From NCBI GenBank assembly GCA_964384255.1, contig CAYLKH010000014.1:1-39314 (forward strand): 39,314 nt of DNA. The letters run 5' to 3'. Under the pieces are notes generated by a model. It had not been told where the DNA came from, ran no database searches, and was given only the letters and a program-made list of their open reading frames with translations. Source of the DNA: SIG469 sp964384255 (GTDB lineage: Bacteria; Bacillota; Clostridia; Oscillospirales; Oscillospiraceae). This document shows positions 7,753 through 15,855 of this stretch, piece after piece; position 1 is the stretch's first letter; every line of letters begins with the position of its first letter. The position numbers were made by a program, and so were the translations under genes.

Positions 7753-9513
7753 TTATTCGTTTGCCGCCAGGATGGTCTTCAGGGCACCGTCGATCTTTTC
7801 GGCAAAGGTTTCGGGCTTTTCTCCCTCGCCAAGAGCAAACTTCATTGACGCCATTTCGGAAAAGATTCCTGTGGCCAGCATCTGGCTTATGGGGATGGCT
7901 TTTGCCACCAGAACGGAGGTCTGGTCATGGAGCCGGAGTATAAGGCTCATCATGTCTCTCTGCTTTTCCAGCGGAGTATAGGTATCGGCCTTGTGGAAAG
8001 CGTTTTGCTGCAAAAAGCACTGGCGAATGACCCTGGCAGTCTCGATAGTGAGCTTCTGACTGTCGGGCAAAACGTCGGAACCAATAAGCTTGACTATTTC
8101 CTGAAGGGATGTTTCCTCGTTCAGGATAGAGATCATCCGCTGCCGCATACGGACAAAGTCCGGACCCAGATTGGCAGAGAACCACGGCTCCAGATCGGAA
8201 ACGTATTCCGAATAGGACTCGGTCCAGTTGATGGCAGGGAAGTGGCGGGCATAGGCCAGGGAGCGGTCCAGCGCCCAGAAGCAGCGGATAAAGCGCTTGG
8301 TGTTCTGGGTCACAGGCTCGGAAAAGTCGCCGCCCTGGGGAGAAACCGCCCCAATAACGGTCACCGAGCCTTCGCTGCCCGAAAGGGTTTCCATAAACCC
8401 GGCCCGTTCATAAAAACTGGCCAGCCGGGACGGCAGATATGCCGGGAAGCTTTCTTCCGCCGGCATTTCTTCAAGTCGGCCGGATATCTCTCTGAGGGCT
8501 TCGGCCCAGCGGGAGGTAGAATCCGCCATCAGCGCCACATGATAGCCCATGTCGCGATAATATTCCGCAATGGTCATACCGGTGTAGATAGACGCCTCTC
8601 TGGCGGCAACAGGCATATTGGAGGTGTTGGCGATAAGTATGGTGCGCTCCATCAGCGGTCTTCCGGTATGGGGGTCGGTCAGCTCGCCAAACTCGTCAAG
8701 GACCTGAGTCATTTCGTTGCCCCGCTCCCCGCAGCCAAGATAAACGATTATGTCCGCGTCGGACCATTTTGCCAGCTGGTGCTGGACCATGGTCTTGCCC
8801 GCCCCAAAGGGTCCGGGGATAGCCGCGCAGCCGCCCTTGCCAATGGGGAAAAGGGTGTCTATAACTCTCTGGCCGGTTATAAGCGGCCGGTCAATGGTAA
8901 GTCGCTGCTTAAAGGGCCTGAACTGGCGAACGGGCCAGCTCTGGGCCAACCGCAGGGGCGTGCGTCTGCCACGGGAGTCTTCCACGTAGGCAAGGACATC
9001 GTCAACGGTATATTGGCCGGAGGGCCTGACCTCCACAGCCTTGCCCTCGCAGGATGGGGGTACCATGCTGCGATGCTCAATACGGGCAGTTTCGGTGCAG
9101 CGGGCAAATATCTGCCCTGGCGAAACGGTGTCCCCCTCGCTTATCTCAATGGTCACATCCCACAGTCGGGAGGTGTCCAGCGCGGGGATATCCATACCCC
9201 GGGTTATATATGCTCCGGCAGCTTCGGCAATGGCCTGTAATGGCCGCCCGATACCGTCGTAAATGCTGCCTATCATGCCGGGTCCCAGCAGCACGGAAAG
9301 GGGGCCGCCCTGACCCACCACCGGCTCACCGGCTTTCAGTCCGGCCGTATCCTCGTAAACCTGAACGACCGTAGTGTCGCCCTTAACGCTGACCACCTCA
9401 CCAGGCAGTCCTGCGTTGCCTACCCGAACCATGTCGAGCCGGGGCAGATCCCGGCCGCCCTTAACGGTGACCACCGGGCCGTTTACGCCGTAGATATAAT
9501 ATTTGCTGTCCAT
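7753..9513 (-). CDS. ntpA: V-type ATPase subunit A (catalytic)
   Basis: The 586-residue catalytic subunit carries Walker A GPFGAGKT (about residue 230), then YLGCGERGNEM, and the DSTSRWAEALREISGRLEEMP region. The A-type bulge domain is present after the N-terminal barrel. It hydrolyses or makes ATP in the A3B3 head. I prefer the ATG at 9513, because AGGAGG (9525-9520) is spaced 6 bases from it but abuts the upstream in-frame ATG at 9519. The ribosome site overlaps the stop of subunit E. Confidence 0.96.
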   Translation of the reverse strand: MDSKYYIYGVNGPVVTVKGGRDLPRLDMVRVGNAGLPGEVVSVKGDTTVVQVYEDTAGLKAGEPVVGQGGPLSVLLGPGMIGSIYDGIGRPLQAIAEAAGAYITRGMDIPALDTSRLWDVTIEISEGDTVSPGQIFARCTETARIEHRSMVPPSCEGKAVEVRPSGQYTVDDVLAYVEDSRGRRTPLRLAQSWPVRQFRPFKQRLTIDRPLITGQRVIDTLFPIGKGGCAAIPGPFGAGKTMVQHQLAKWSDADIIVYLGCGERGNEMTQVLDEFGELTDPHTGRPLMERTILIANTSNMPVAAREASIYTGMTIAEYYRDMGYHVALMADSTSRWAEALREISGRLEEMPAEESFPAYLPSRLASFYERAGFMETLSGSEGSVTVIGAVSPQGGDFSEPVTQNTKRFIRCFWALDRSLAYARHFPAINWTESYSEYVSDLEPWFSANLGPDFVRMRQRMISILNEETSLQEIVKLIGSDVLPDSQKLTIETARVIRQCFLQQNAFHKADTYTPLEKQRDMMSLILRLHDQTSVLVAKAIPISQMLATGIFSEMASMKFALGEGEKPETFAEKIDGALKTILAANE

Positions 9514-9523
9514 ATTCATCCTC

Positions 9524-10141
9524 CTAATCCTCCAGATACATACTGGACAGCTCGGAAAAATGACCGTTCAGATCAGCCAGCGCCGAGTCGAAGCTCATGT
9601 CGATGCGCATATGCTTAAGCGGGCAGTTTATCTGCAGGCCGCCATAAATGAAGCTGCCTTCGTGGAAAATCAGCTCCGTGTCCGGAGTAGCTTCCTGCAA
9701 AAGGTCGCAAAGATGCATATCCTCGGGCCGCAGATAAGCGTCACCGGTGGCTCCCACCCCCAGTATGCGGCAGGCTCTGACAGCCAGCTCGCACATATGC
9801 CGGGGGTACTGGTCCGACATGGTGAATTCCCGGATATGCTCCCGGGCCATGTCAAACACCTCCTGGGCGCAGGATTCGCGGAATTGCAGCAGCTCGTGCC
9901 TGCATTGGGTCATCCTGTCGCTCACCCTCAGGTTTTCTCTTGCGGTGATGGCGTTTTGGGCGTTTTCCTTATACTGGGCTATCTCTGCCTTTAATGCGGA
10001 CCTTGCTTCGAAAACAGCCTTGTTCCAGCTTTTTTCAAGGCTGTCGGTTATCTGCTTTATCTCCTGGCCGGAGGCGCTCATTATAGACGAGGTAAAAACC
10101 TCCAGCTTGGATCTTTTTGCTGAAAATTCTTTTGCGGGCAT
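9524..10141 (-). CDS. ntpE: V-type ATPase subunit E (peripheral stalk)
   Basis: The 205-residue protein (from the ATG at 10141, preceded by AAGGGGG) has a long N-terminal helix rich in Glu/Lys/Gln, then an alpha/beta C-terminal domain. Sequence identity to well-known E subunits is low by eye. The assignment rests on length, architecture and position directly upstream of A. E pairs with the small coiled-coil subunit to form the outer stalk holding the A3B3 head. An upstream in-frame ATG at 10159 is less likely. Confidence 0.8.
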   Translation of the reverse strand: MPAKEFSAKRSKLEVFTSSIMSASGQEIKQITDSLEKSWNKAVFEARSALKAEIAQYKENAQNAITARENLRVSDRMTQCRHELLQFRESCAQEVFDMAREHIREFTMSDQYPRHMCELAVRACRILGVGATGDAYLRPEDMHLCDLLQEATPDTELIFHEGSFIYGGLQINCPLKHMRIDMSFDSALADLNGHFSELSSMYLED

Positions 10142-10209
10142 ATCAAAACCCCCTTGCAATTGATGTGACCGGGTACTTATGCAGCCGATGGCCGGGCCGG
10201 TGGTTGCTT

Positions 10210-10518
10210 TTAGATCTTAACGCCGATAGTCTCTCTTATCAGGCGGGAAACGGAATCGGCGCCGGTGTAGCTGCCGTTTTTGCCGGGTATGACCGCCACC
10301 AGCGGTCTGGCGGCGCTTACCCGCAGGGCATCGATGGCGTCCCGGCACATATCCGCGCAGCTTTCGGTTATGAGCAGCACAGCAACGGACTCGTCTTCGG
10401 TGACCTGCCTGAGCAGCCGGGAAACCTCTTTTTCGTCGGCGGCCAGTTGGCCCCCGATACCTGCCAGCCGCATACCGTCAAGTATATCGGCGTCGTCGGA
10501 AATGACAAAATATTTCAT
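10210..10518 (-). CDS. V-type ATPase subunit F
   Basis: This 102-residue protein begins MKYFVISDDADILDGMRLAG, matching the Rossmann-like F subunit. It has the usual VAVLLITES strand and a short C-terminal helical tail. F sits on the central stalk with D and modulates ATPase activity (family knowledge). It starts 4 bp after the stop of subunit K. In Enterococcus hirae nomenclature the equivalent gene is ntpG. Confidence 0.9.
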   Translation of the reverse strand: MKYFVISDDADILDGMRLAGIGGQLAADEKEVSRLLRQVTEDESVAVLLITESCADMCRDAIDALRVSAARPLVAVIPGKNGSYTGADSVSRLIRETIGVKI

Positions 10519-10522
10519 ATCA

Positions 10523-10960
10523 TTAAAGGTTGGTGATTATCATAAAGGCGATAAGCAGGCCATAAAGAGCAACGCCCTCGGCCATGCCCACGAATATCAG
10601 GGATTTGCCGAAAACGCTCTCGTTTTCCGACAAAGCACCCAGAGCCGCCGATGCCGAGGATGCAACGGCAATACCGCCGCCGATTCCCGAAAGGCCCACC
10701 GACAATGCGGCGGAGAGATATCCCAGACCGGTGGCAAAACCGTCGGACGTGACGATGGATGCGGCTTCGGCAGCCCGGGCAGGACCGGTCATGCATACCA
10801 CAGACGCGATAATTACGAACCCGAACACGGAGCTTATCTGGGCAAGCAGAGGAGTTTTGCCGTTTTTGCCGCTTCTGACCCGGAGGTAAACGCCCAGCAG
10901 GGGCAGAGCGATGGCAAGGAGCATAATGAATGCAGCAGTAAGAATATTGAGTATTGACAT
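10523..10960 (-). CDS. ntpK: V-type ATPase subunit K (membrane rotor, c-ring)
   Basis: From the ATG at 10960 (AAAGGA 10 bases upstream) the product is 145 residues with four predicted membrane helices, the duplicated-hairpin form. Only the last helix carries an ion-binding carboxylate, in GMAEGVALYGLLIA, which also holds the Tyr seen in V-type rotors. The glycine-rich third helix reads GLSGIGGGIAVASSAS. One carboxylate per four helices is the V-type pattern. An in-frame start further upstream has no ribosome site and lies in a repeat, so I exclude it. Confidence 0.92.
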   Translation of the reverse strand: MSILNILTAAFIMLLAIALPLLGVYLRVRSGKNGKTPLLAQISSVFGFVIIASVVCMTGPARAAEAASIVTSDGFATGLGYLSAALSVGLSGIGGGIAVASSASAALGALSENESVFGKSLIFVGMAEGVALYGLLIAFMIITNL

Positions 10961-10978
10961 GGCTTTATTATCCTTTCT

Positions 10979-11178
10979 TTTATTAGGGGTCAGGATCCAG
11001 GATTTAGGGATACTTACAGGGAAGCGATCGCAAATCATTTGAGAGGTTGGTTAGAACCTCCATTGAGATACTGCCGCGGGCTGTCGGTTGATCTGACCCG
11101 TTGCGTAATGCAAAAAAGCCTGTTTCAGCCGCACTCACTATGGGATGCTTTCCCTAATCTCTAAATCCTAATCTCTAA
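10979..11178. repeat. Intergenic repeat element inside the V-ATPase operon
   Basis: This ~200-bp gap separates subunits I and K in an otherwise tight operon. The left edge has GGATTTAGGGA and the right edge, inverted, has GGATTTAGAGATTAGG. A 6-bp hairpin (GAGGTT/AACCTC) lies at 11043-11060. TTGCGTAATGCAAAA at 11101 recurs at 38243. No ORF or promoter is convincing inside. It belongs to the same loose family as the elements near 5556, 15597, 22671 and 38189. Confidence 0.5.
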
Positions 11179-11181
11179 ATC

Positions 11182-13095
11182 CTAAATAACTGTATAATCG
11201 ATGGTCCGGGGCTGATATCTGACCCCGGCGCCCTCGTAAAACCGTCCAAACATTTCGTAAAACTCAAGACGCATGACCTGGATACATACCAGAACGCCTT
11301 CGATACCCATAACCACAATATTGCCCAGCACCACAGCTATGGGATTGTTGCCTCCGCTGGCGGTTTGGGCCAGCATGAAAACAACCATCATCATGCCGGC
11401 ATGGGAAATGGCAAAGGCTCCCACACGCAGGAACGAAACCGTGTTGGAAACATAGGTGAGCATGGTTTCAAAAAGCTCGAAAAATCCTTCGACAATAAAC
11501 ATCCCCACCGATTCCGGCATCCAGTGCTTCTGGCCGGTGACCAGCTTTGTAAGCGGATCGGCGGCAAAAATCAGAAACAGCGGCAGGACGATAAGAACGA
11601 CGATATAAACCGGGGTCATTATGTTTATCCCCCAAAGAGCGGTCAGAGCAACTCCCGCCGCCAGAGAAAGGTACATAACGGCTCCCGCCAGACCGTTGGG
11701 GGAAAAGAATATCTTTTTAACATCACGCTGCCGGACTCCGTTGATGATGTTCATTACCATGCATATAAGCATCAGAACAACGCCCAGAGCAACAGCCACC
11801 AGCAGAATGGTCATGGTATTGCTGCCTTCCAGCACATGGAAGCCGGGGATAATGTCCTCATACCCGAACAGGCTGCCATAAACAAATCCGAAGATGGTTG
11901 ATGAGCCGCCAGCCATTATCAGCACCCGGCCTATCCACATCTTTTTCAGCTTCCACATCAGCAGGCCCACGATGGCCAGGCATACGCCCTGTCCCACGTC
12001 GCCAAACATGATGCCGAAAATAAGGGTATAGGTTATGGCCATAAAGCTCCGGGGGTCGATCTCGCCATAGGACGGCATACCGTACATCTCGACAAAGGGT
12101 GAAAACACCTTTGCCAGCCAGCTTTCCTTAAGCTTGACCGGCGGCGTGAGCTTCGCCCGCTTGTCAGAGCTTCCCACCACGCAGACAAAGCCTCCGTTGG
12201 ACTCGACCTCGGCGGCATATTCGTCAGTAGTCTCGCCGGGGACCCAGCCGACGATATAAAACCTGTCATACCGGTATCCGGCAAAGGCTCTCAGCTCAAA
12301 AGTCTCGCTCATATAGCGCAGCCAGCTGTAGCATGACAGGAGCCTGCCCTCGTTTTCGTCCCTCAGCCCGGCCAGCTCCTGCTCCTGTCGCGCGGCCTCG
12401 TCTCTGGCCTGCTGGATAGACTGGGCATACATCTGCGCCGCTTCCCGGGCGGTAGTGTTTTTGTCAAGCTCCCGGGCGATCTGAGTCCGCTCAAAGCCCA
12501 TGGCGGTAAACTGGCCGTCCACCTTGTCGGCCACCCGGGGCAGGACAAAGTAAAGCCCGTATACCCAGCTGTCGGAGCTGCCGATGGAAACGTAGTAAAC
12601 CTCTTTGTTTTCCTTCATTTCCTGGAGACACTGCTCGTATTTGTCTGCGGGGATACGTCCCGCCCGGAACTTGACATATTTCATGTGGAGCAGGTCTTCC
12701 AGCTCCTCGTCAATGCCTTCAAAGTAGTTCAGCTGGGAAAGTATGTTTTCGTCGTCGTCAACGGCCTTCATGCTCCGGTCCCGGGCCTGCTCGACCTGGT
12801 CGACCTGGCTGCTCAACCCGGCCAGCCACTGGCTCAGGGCTTCCAGCTCCAGCCTTTCGGCGCTTCCCCGATACCGGGGCTGGATATTCAGCCTCTTCAT
12901 CAGGCTTATGGTCAGCTCAAGGCTCTCGCTATAGGGGTTGGCAGAGCTGAACCGGGAAAGGGAAAGCACAGGACTCATGGCGTCAACAGTGTTTTCCGGA
13001 TGGAATTCCCTGTCCATAACAAGGGTTTGCAGCGCCATGTCGATCTTTTCCAGCGGACCGGAAAGGGTGACCATGGACATTTTTTCTGTTGGCAT
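11182..13095 (-). CDS. ntpI: V-type ATPase subunit I (membrane stator, a-subunit)
   Basis: The ATG at 13095 gives MPTEKMSMVTLSGPLEKID, the family's usual opening, and is preceded by AGGAGG at 13114-13109. The product is 637 residues. The first half is soluble with coiled-coil arms (about 190-260). The second half has seven to eight membrane helices, starting near FMAITYTLIFGIMFGDVGQG, the hallmark GDxGxG motif. Later ETMLTYVSNTVSFLRVGAFAISH carries the essential Arg of the ion half-channels. This subunit passes ions to the K ring. Confidence 0.95.
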   Translation of the reverse strand: MPTEKMSMVTLSGPLEKIDMALQTLVMDREFHPENTVDAMSPVLSLSRFSSANPYSESLELTISLMKRLNIQPRYRGSAERLELEALSQWLAGLSSQVDQVEQARDRSMKAVDDDENILSQLNYFEGIDEELEDLLHMKYVKFRAGRIPADKYEQCLQEMKENKEVYYVSIGSSDSWVYGLYFVLPRVADKVDGQFTAMGFERTQIARELDKNTTAREAAQMYAQSIQQARDEAARQEQELAGLRDENEGRLLSCYSWLRYMSETFELRAFAGYRYDRFYIVGWVPGETTDEYAAEVESNGGFVCVVGSSDKRAKLTPPVKLKESWLAKVFSPFVEMYGMPSYGEIDPRSFMAITYTLIFGIMFGDVGQGVCLAIVGLLMWKLKKMWIGRVLIMAGGSSTIFGFVYGSLFGYEDIIPGFHVLEGSNTMTILLVAVALGVVLMLICMVMNIINGVRQRDVKKIFFSPNGLAGAVMYLSLAAGVALTALWGINIMTPVYIVVLIVLPLFLIFAADPLTKLVTGQKHWMPESVGMFIVEGFFELFETMLTYVSNTVSFLRVGAFAISHAGMMMVVFMLAQTASGGNNPIAVVLGNIVVMGIEGVLVCIQVMRLEFYEMFGRFYEGAGVRYQPRTIDYTVI

Positions 13096-13164
13096 GGTTA
13101 TTACCGCACCTCCTGAAATCAAGTCATCTGAGCGACCACTGACCGGGTCAGGGGCCACCCGGGG

Positions 13165-14178
13165 TTATTCAAGCGCCAGCCGGGGATCGACCCCATAATC
13201 GATGGCGCGGACAATGCGTATCAGCCGATCCCGTTCCAGCGCCTTAAGGGTGAGATAGGCCTGGACAAAGCAGAAGTTCGGCTCCGGTGAATTGAGCAGT
13301 CTGCGGCAGAAAGTTTCCATCTGGCGGCGATACTGCTTTTCGGGATCCACCGGTCCCCGGGGAAAATACTGGCCAAAGCCCGCCTCATCCAGCACCGTCT
13401 GCACCTCCTGGTCAGTCCGGGCAGCCACCAGAGCGGCAGCGGTCTCGGGCTTGAGCTTTCGGCTTACGGGAATAAGGGGCGTGACCTCCCGGGAAAATCT
13501 TCGCAAACGCATGGCATGAGTCAGGTTAAGCAGATCAGCCTCGTGACCCAGCAGCTCCGCAAGCTGCTTTTTGCCCCGGCCGGACTGCCCTCTGTTCAGC
13601 AATGACCAGGCTCTGGAATACAGCTGGTTTTCAAGCAGGATATCGGCGGCGGCATAATCCGGCAGCCCCGTTTCGGGGTCAACAGGCAGCTTTTCAAGAA
13701 CAGGGAAGAATATGCTCCCTTTTACCGCCGTCAGCAGCCCGGCATAATCGCCGCAGGTCGCCACAGCGTCAAGATCAGCGCCGCTTTTCGCTTTTATAAA
13801 TTCCGAAACCGGCTCCGGTTCGGCAGAACCCGGGGACCGGAGCCGCCGCAGTGCCGACAAAACAGCTTTCAGCTCGGCGCCCCATACAGCAAAGGACAGG
13901 TACTGCCGATCTCCGGCCCCGGCAAAAAGGTAAAGGCGCTTAAGCTGCTCCTGCCATTGCAGCTCAAGGGCATCCCTCAGCTGTTCGGCAGTCTGCCCCG
14001 AGGCCGGCAGAGCGGCAACGGCATCGGCACAGCCCGGCAGCCTTCGCAGCAGGGCGGCGAACTCGTCCAGGGACGAACAGAGGCACAGCTGGCGCAGCTC
14101 ATCGTCAGTGAGCAGGGTGCCTTTCAGCGCTCTTACCTTGGCGGCCACAGCGCCATAGGTCATAACAGCCTTAAGCAT
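13165..14178 (-). CDS. ntpC: V-type ATPase subunit C (d-subunit, rotor collar)
   Basis: The 337-residue all-helical protein fits the C/d subunit in length and in its threefold helical-bundle feel, with the family-typical start VMTYGAVAAKVRALKGTLLTDDEL. It forms the socket joining the central stalk to the K ring. The start overlaps the stop of the preceding small subunit by 8 bp with no clear ribosome site, so translational coupling is likely. Sequence is divergent; position in the operon supports the call. Confidence 0.85.
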   Translation of the reverse strand: MLKAVMTYGAVAAKVRALKGTLLTDDELRQLCLCSSLDEFAALLRRLPGCADAVAALPASGQTAEQLRDALELQWQEQLKRLYLFAGAGDRQYLSFAVWGAELKAVLSALRRLRSPGSAEPEPVSEFIKAKSGADLDAVATCGDYAGLLTAVKGSIFFPVLEKLPVDPETGLPDYAAADILLENQLYSRAWSLLNRGQSGRGKKQLAELLGHEADLLNLTHAMRLRRFSREVTPLIPVSRKLKPETAAALVAARTDQEVQTVLDEAGFGQYFPRGPVDPEKQYRRQMETFCRRLLNSPEPNFCFVQAYLTLKALERDRLIRIVRAIDYGVDPRLALE

Positions 14179-14497
14179 TCTGGTTCACCACTATCTCAAA
14201 AATGCGCTGAGCGTAGGCGGCCTTTTTCTGCTCAAAATCGGCTCTGGCCCGGGCAAGCTCGGCCTGATGCTTCTGGTCAAGGGCGGCGATCTTCTCGTCG
14301 GCCCTGGCCTTTTCTTCCGCCTCAAAGGCGGCTGTTTCCTCGTCGGCCTTCCGGTAGAATTCCTGACGGATCTCATCTATTCTGGCGGCCAGATCGGTTT
14401 CGTAGCTGGCCTGTCTGGCAACAGCCCGGTCATAATCCTCTCTGGCAGCCTGGTCGGCCTGAACGATCCCGTGAAGTATCTCCATATGACGGTCCAT
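14171..14497 (-). CDS. V-type ATPase small coiled-coil subunit (G/H-like peripheral stalk)
   Basis: The 108-residue product from ATG 14497 is almost entirely charged helix (Ala, Glu, Lys, Arg) with heptad character, for example EETAAFEAEEKARADEKIAALDQ. It is the first gene of the operon, where the stalk partner of subunit E is encoded in other Firmicutes (ntpF in E. hirae). It overlaps the start of subunit C. AAAGGGGGG lies 13 bases upstream; a TTG start further upstream at 14536 is less likely. A second ATG at 14485 is possible. Confidence 0.75.
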   Translation of the reverse strand: MDRHMEILHGIVQADQAAREDYDRAVARQASYETDLAARIDEIRQEFYRKADEETAAFEAEEKARADEKIAALDQKHQAELARARADFEQKKAAYAQRIFEIVVNQNA

Positions 14498-14549
14498 CTT
14501 TAAATAAGCGCCCCCCTTTGGGATATGTCCCCTCAATCGTATAAGGCTG

Positions 14550-14577
14550 ATTATATCACTTTATTTTTGGTTGTTAA
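14550..14577 (-). promoter_or_regulatory. Promoter of the V-ATPase operon
   Basis: On the minus strand TTAACA (14577-14572) is followed after 16 bp by a perfect TATAAT (14555-14550). The start codon of the first gene lies 52 bp downstream of the -10 box. Confidence 0.65.
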
Positions 14578-14648
14578 AGCCTGAAAGCAAAAAAATATGG
14601 TGCATTTTTTGCCCGCTGTCACCGTCGGTAAGGGGCGTAAACAAACAA

Positions 14649-14677
14649 TTGCCTAAAGCCGCGTTTGATGGTATAAT
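14649..14677 (+). promoter_or_regulatory. Promoter of the tyrosine phosphatase gene
   Basis: TTGCCT (14649-14654), 17-bp spacer, then a perfect TATAAT (14672-14677). The ATG of the phosphatase lies 51 bp downstream of the -10 box. It is divergent from the V-ATPase promoter about 70 bp away. Confidence 0.65.
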
Positions 14678-14727
14678 TAGATGGATACGCAAAATCTGAC
14701 CACCAACGAAGAAAGGAAGATACACCC

Positions 14728-15576
14728 ATGACAAAAGCCAGAAGACTTCTGCTCAAAGATCTTTATAACGCCCGTGACCTGGGCGGCTTCCCCACCGCTG
14801 ACGGCGGAGTTACCAGATTCGGCATTTTTGTTCGCAGCGAGGCTCCCTGCGACCTTTGCCAGGAGGATATCGACGCTCTGGCAAGCTACGGCATAACCAC
14901 CTCTATCGACCTTCGGGGCAGCGGCGAAAAGAATTCCCGCCCCAGCAGTCTGAAAGGCAGCGGAGTCATCGAATATATCGAAAAGCCCCTTTTCAACGAG
15001 GCCGCGATTTTCGACGATAAAGACAGAGACGCCAGCCGTCCCGGCGGTCCCGGTCATCATGGCGGTCCCGGTCACGGCGGCCCCGGCGGCCCTCCTCAGG
15101 GCGGCGGTATGCCCAATCACGACTGGGGCGAGCAATACAAGCAGATGGCCGAAGAAGCCCGTCAGTGGGCTATTGATGTCCTTAACATCGCCGCCACCTG
15201 CGACGGCGCTCTGCTTTATCACTGCACCACCGGCAAGGACCGCACCGGTCTTTTCACCTGCTATCTGCTGTCCATCTGCGGCGTAGCCCGTGCGGATATC
15301 GCGGCGGATTACTGCGTTTCTCAGGTTTATCTTGAGCCGGTTTATGCCCGTATGCGTTCCGGCATGATGGATCTTGGCCCCGCTCCCGAAGGCCAGGACG
15401 GCGGCCCCCACAAGATGGACGACTCCTTCTTCAACACTCCTGCCGAAGCCATGCTTAAGCTCATCGACTATCTGACCGAGAACTACGGCGGCGTGGTGGA
15501 ATATCTCCGCCTCATCGGCGTAAGCGAAGAAACCATGGATGCTATCCGTGGAAAATTTGTTGTTAATGAGGATTAG
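14728..15576 (+). CDS. Protein tyrosine/serine phosphatase with a Gly-Pro-His-rich insert
   Basis: The 282-residue protein has the layout of the bacterial Y_phosphatase3 type. NARDLGGF lies near the start, then IDLRGSGEK, and the CX5R loop HCTTGKDRTG with nucleophile C166 and R172. The family dephosphorylates phosphotyrosine or phosphoinositides. Residues about 104-129 are a low-complexity insert of GGPG, GHGGPGG and PPQGGG type, sitting in the loop before the helix that leads to the active site. A shorter GPAPEGQDGGP stretch follows later. GAAAGGAAG precedes the ATG. No signal peptide is visible. It is monocistronic by spacing. Confidence 0.88.
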   Translation: MTKARRLLLKDLYNARDLGGFPTADGGVTRFGIFVRSEAPCDLCQEDIDALASYGITTSIDLRGSGEKNSRPSSLKGSGVIEYIEKPLFNEAAIFDDKDRDASRPGGPGHHGGPGHGGPGGPPQGGGMPNHDWGEQYKQMAEEARQWAIDVLNIAATCDGALLYHCTTGKDRTGLFTCYLLSICGVARADIAADYCVSQVYLEPVYARMRSGMMDLGPAPEGQDGGPHKMDDSFFNTPAEAMLKLIDYLTENYGGVVEYLRLIGVSEETMDAIRGKFVVNED

Positions 15577-15596
15577 TGGTTAGAGAACAGGATATA

Positions 15597-15769
15597 GGGT
15601 CTGGGATTTAGGAACGCAAAACGTTCGGTGGGGCGTTGCAGGGGCAGTTGGTGCGGGTTATCCCTCCCGGTCGCCTGCGCTGAACTCTCCCAGGGAGAGT
15701 CCGGGCGCTCTGTTAATTCAATCAGATACTTCGCAATCGCTTCCCTCTACGTCCCTGAATCCCAGATCC
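15597..15769. repeat. 173-bp MITE-like element with 20-bp terminal inverted repeats
   Basis: The left end GGGTCTGGGATTTAGGAACG (15597-15616) matches the reverse complement of 15750-15769 at 17 of 20 positions. Inside are a small perfect hairpin ACTCTCCC-A-GGGAGAGT (15684-15700) and CTCTGTTAATTCAA, close to a motif near 5617. No ORF is convincing. The element fills most of the gap between the phosphatase and the NYN gene. Confidence 0.6.
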
Positions 15770-15855
15770 CGACCCCTGCTGCCTGATCTGCAAAACCTTC
15801 CCCACTGCGCCCAACCTGTTGACCCTCAAAAACCTGCCCCACAAGGAGGAATACC

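Noticed and set aside
11161..11187. Telomere-like tandem CCTAAATCC/CCTAATCT units
   Set aside because: Only a few imperfect units; they occur at the edges of several intergenic elements, so they are part of that repeat family, not a telomere or CRISPR array.
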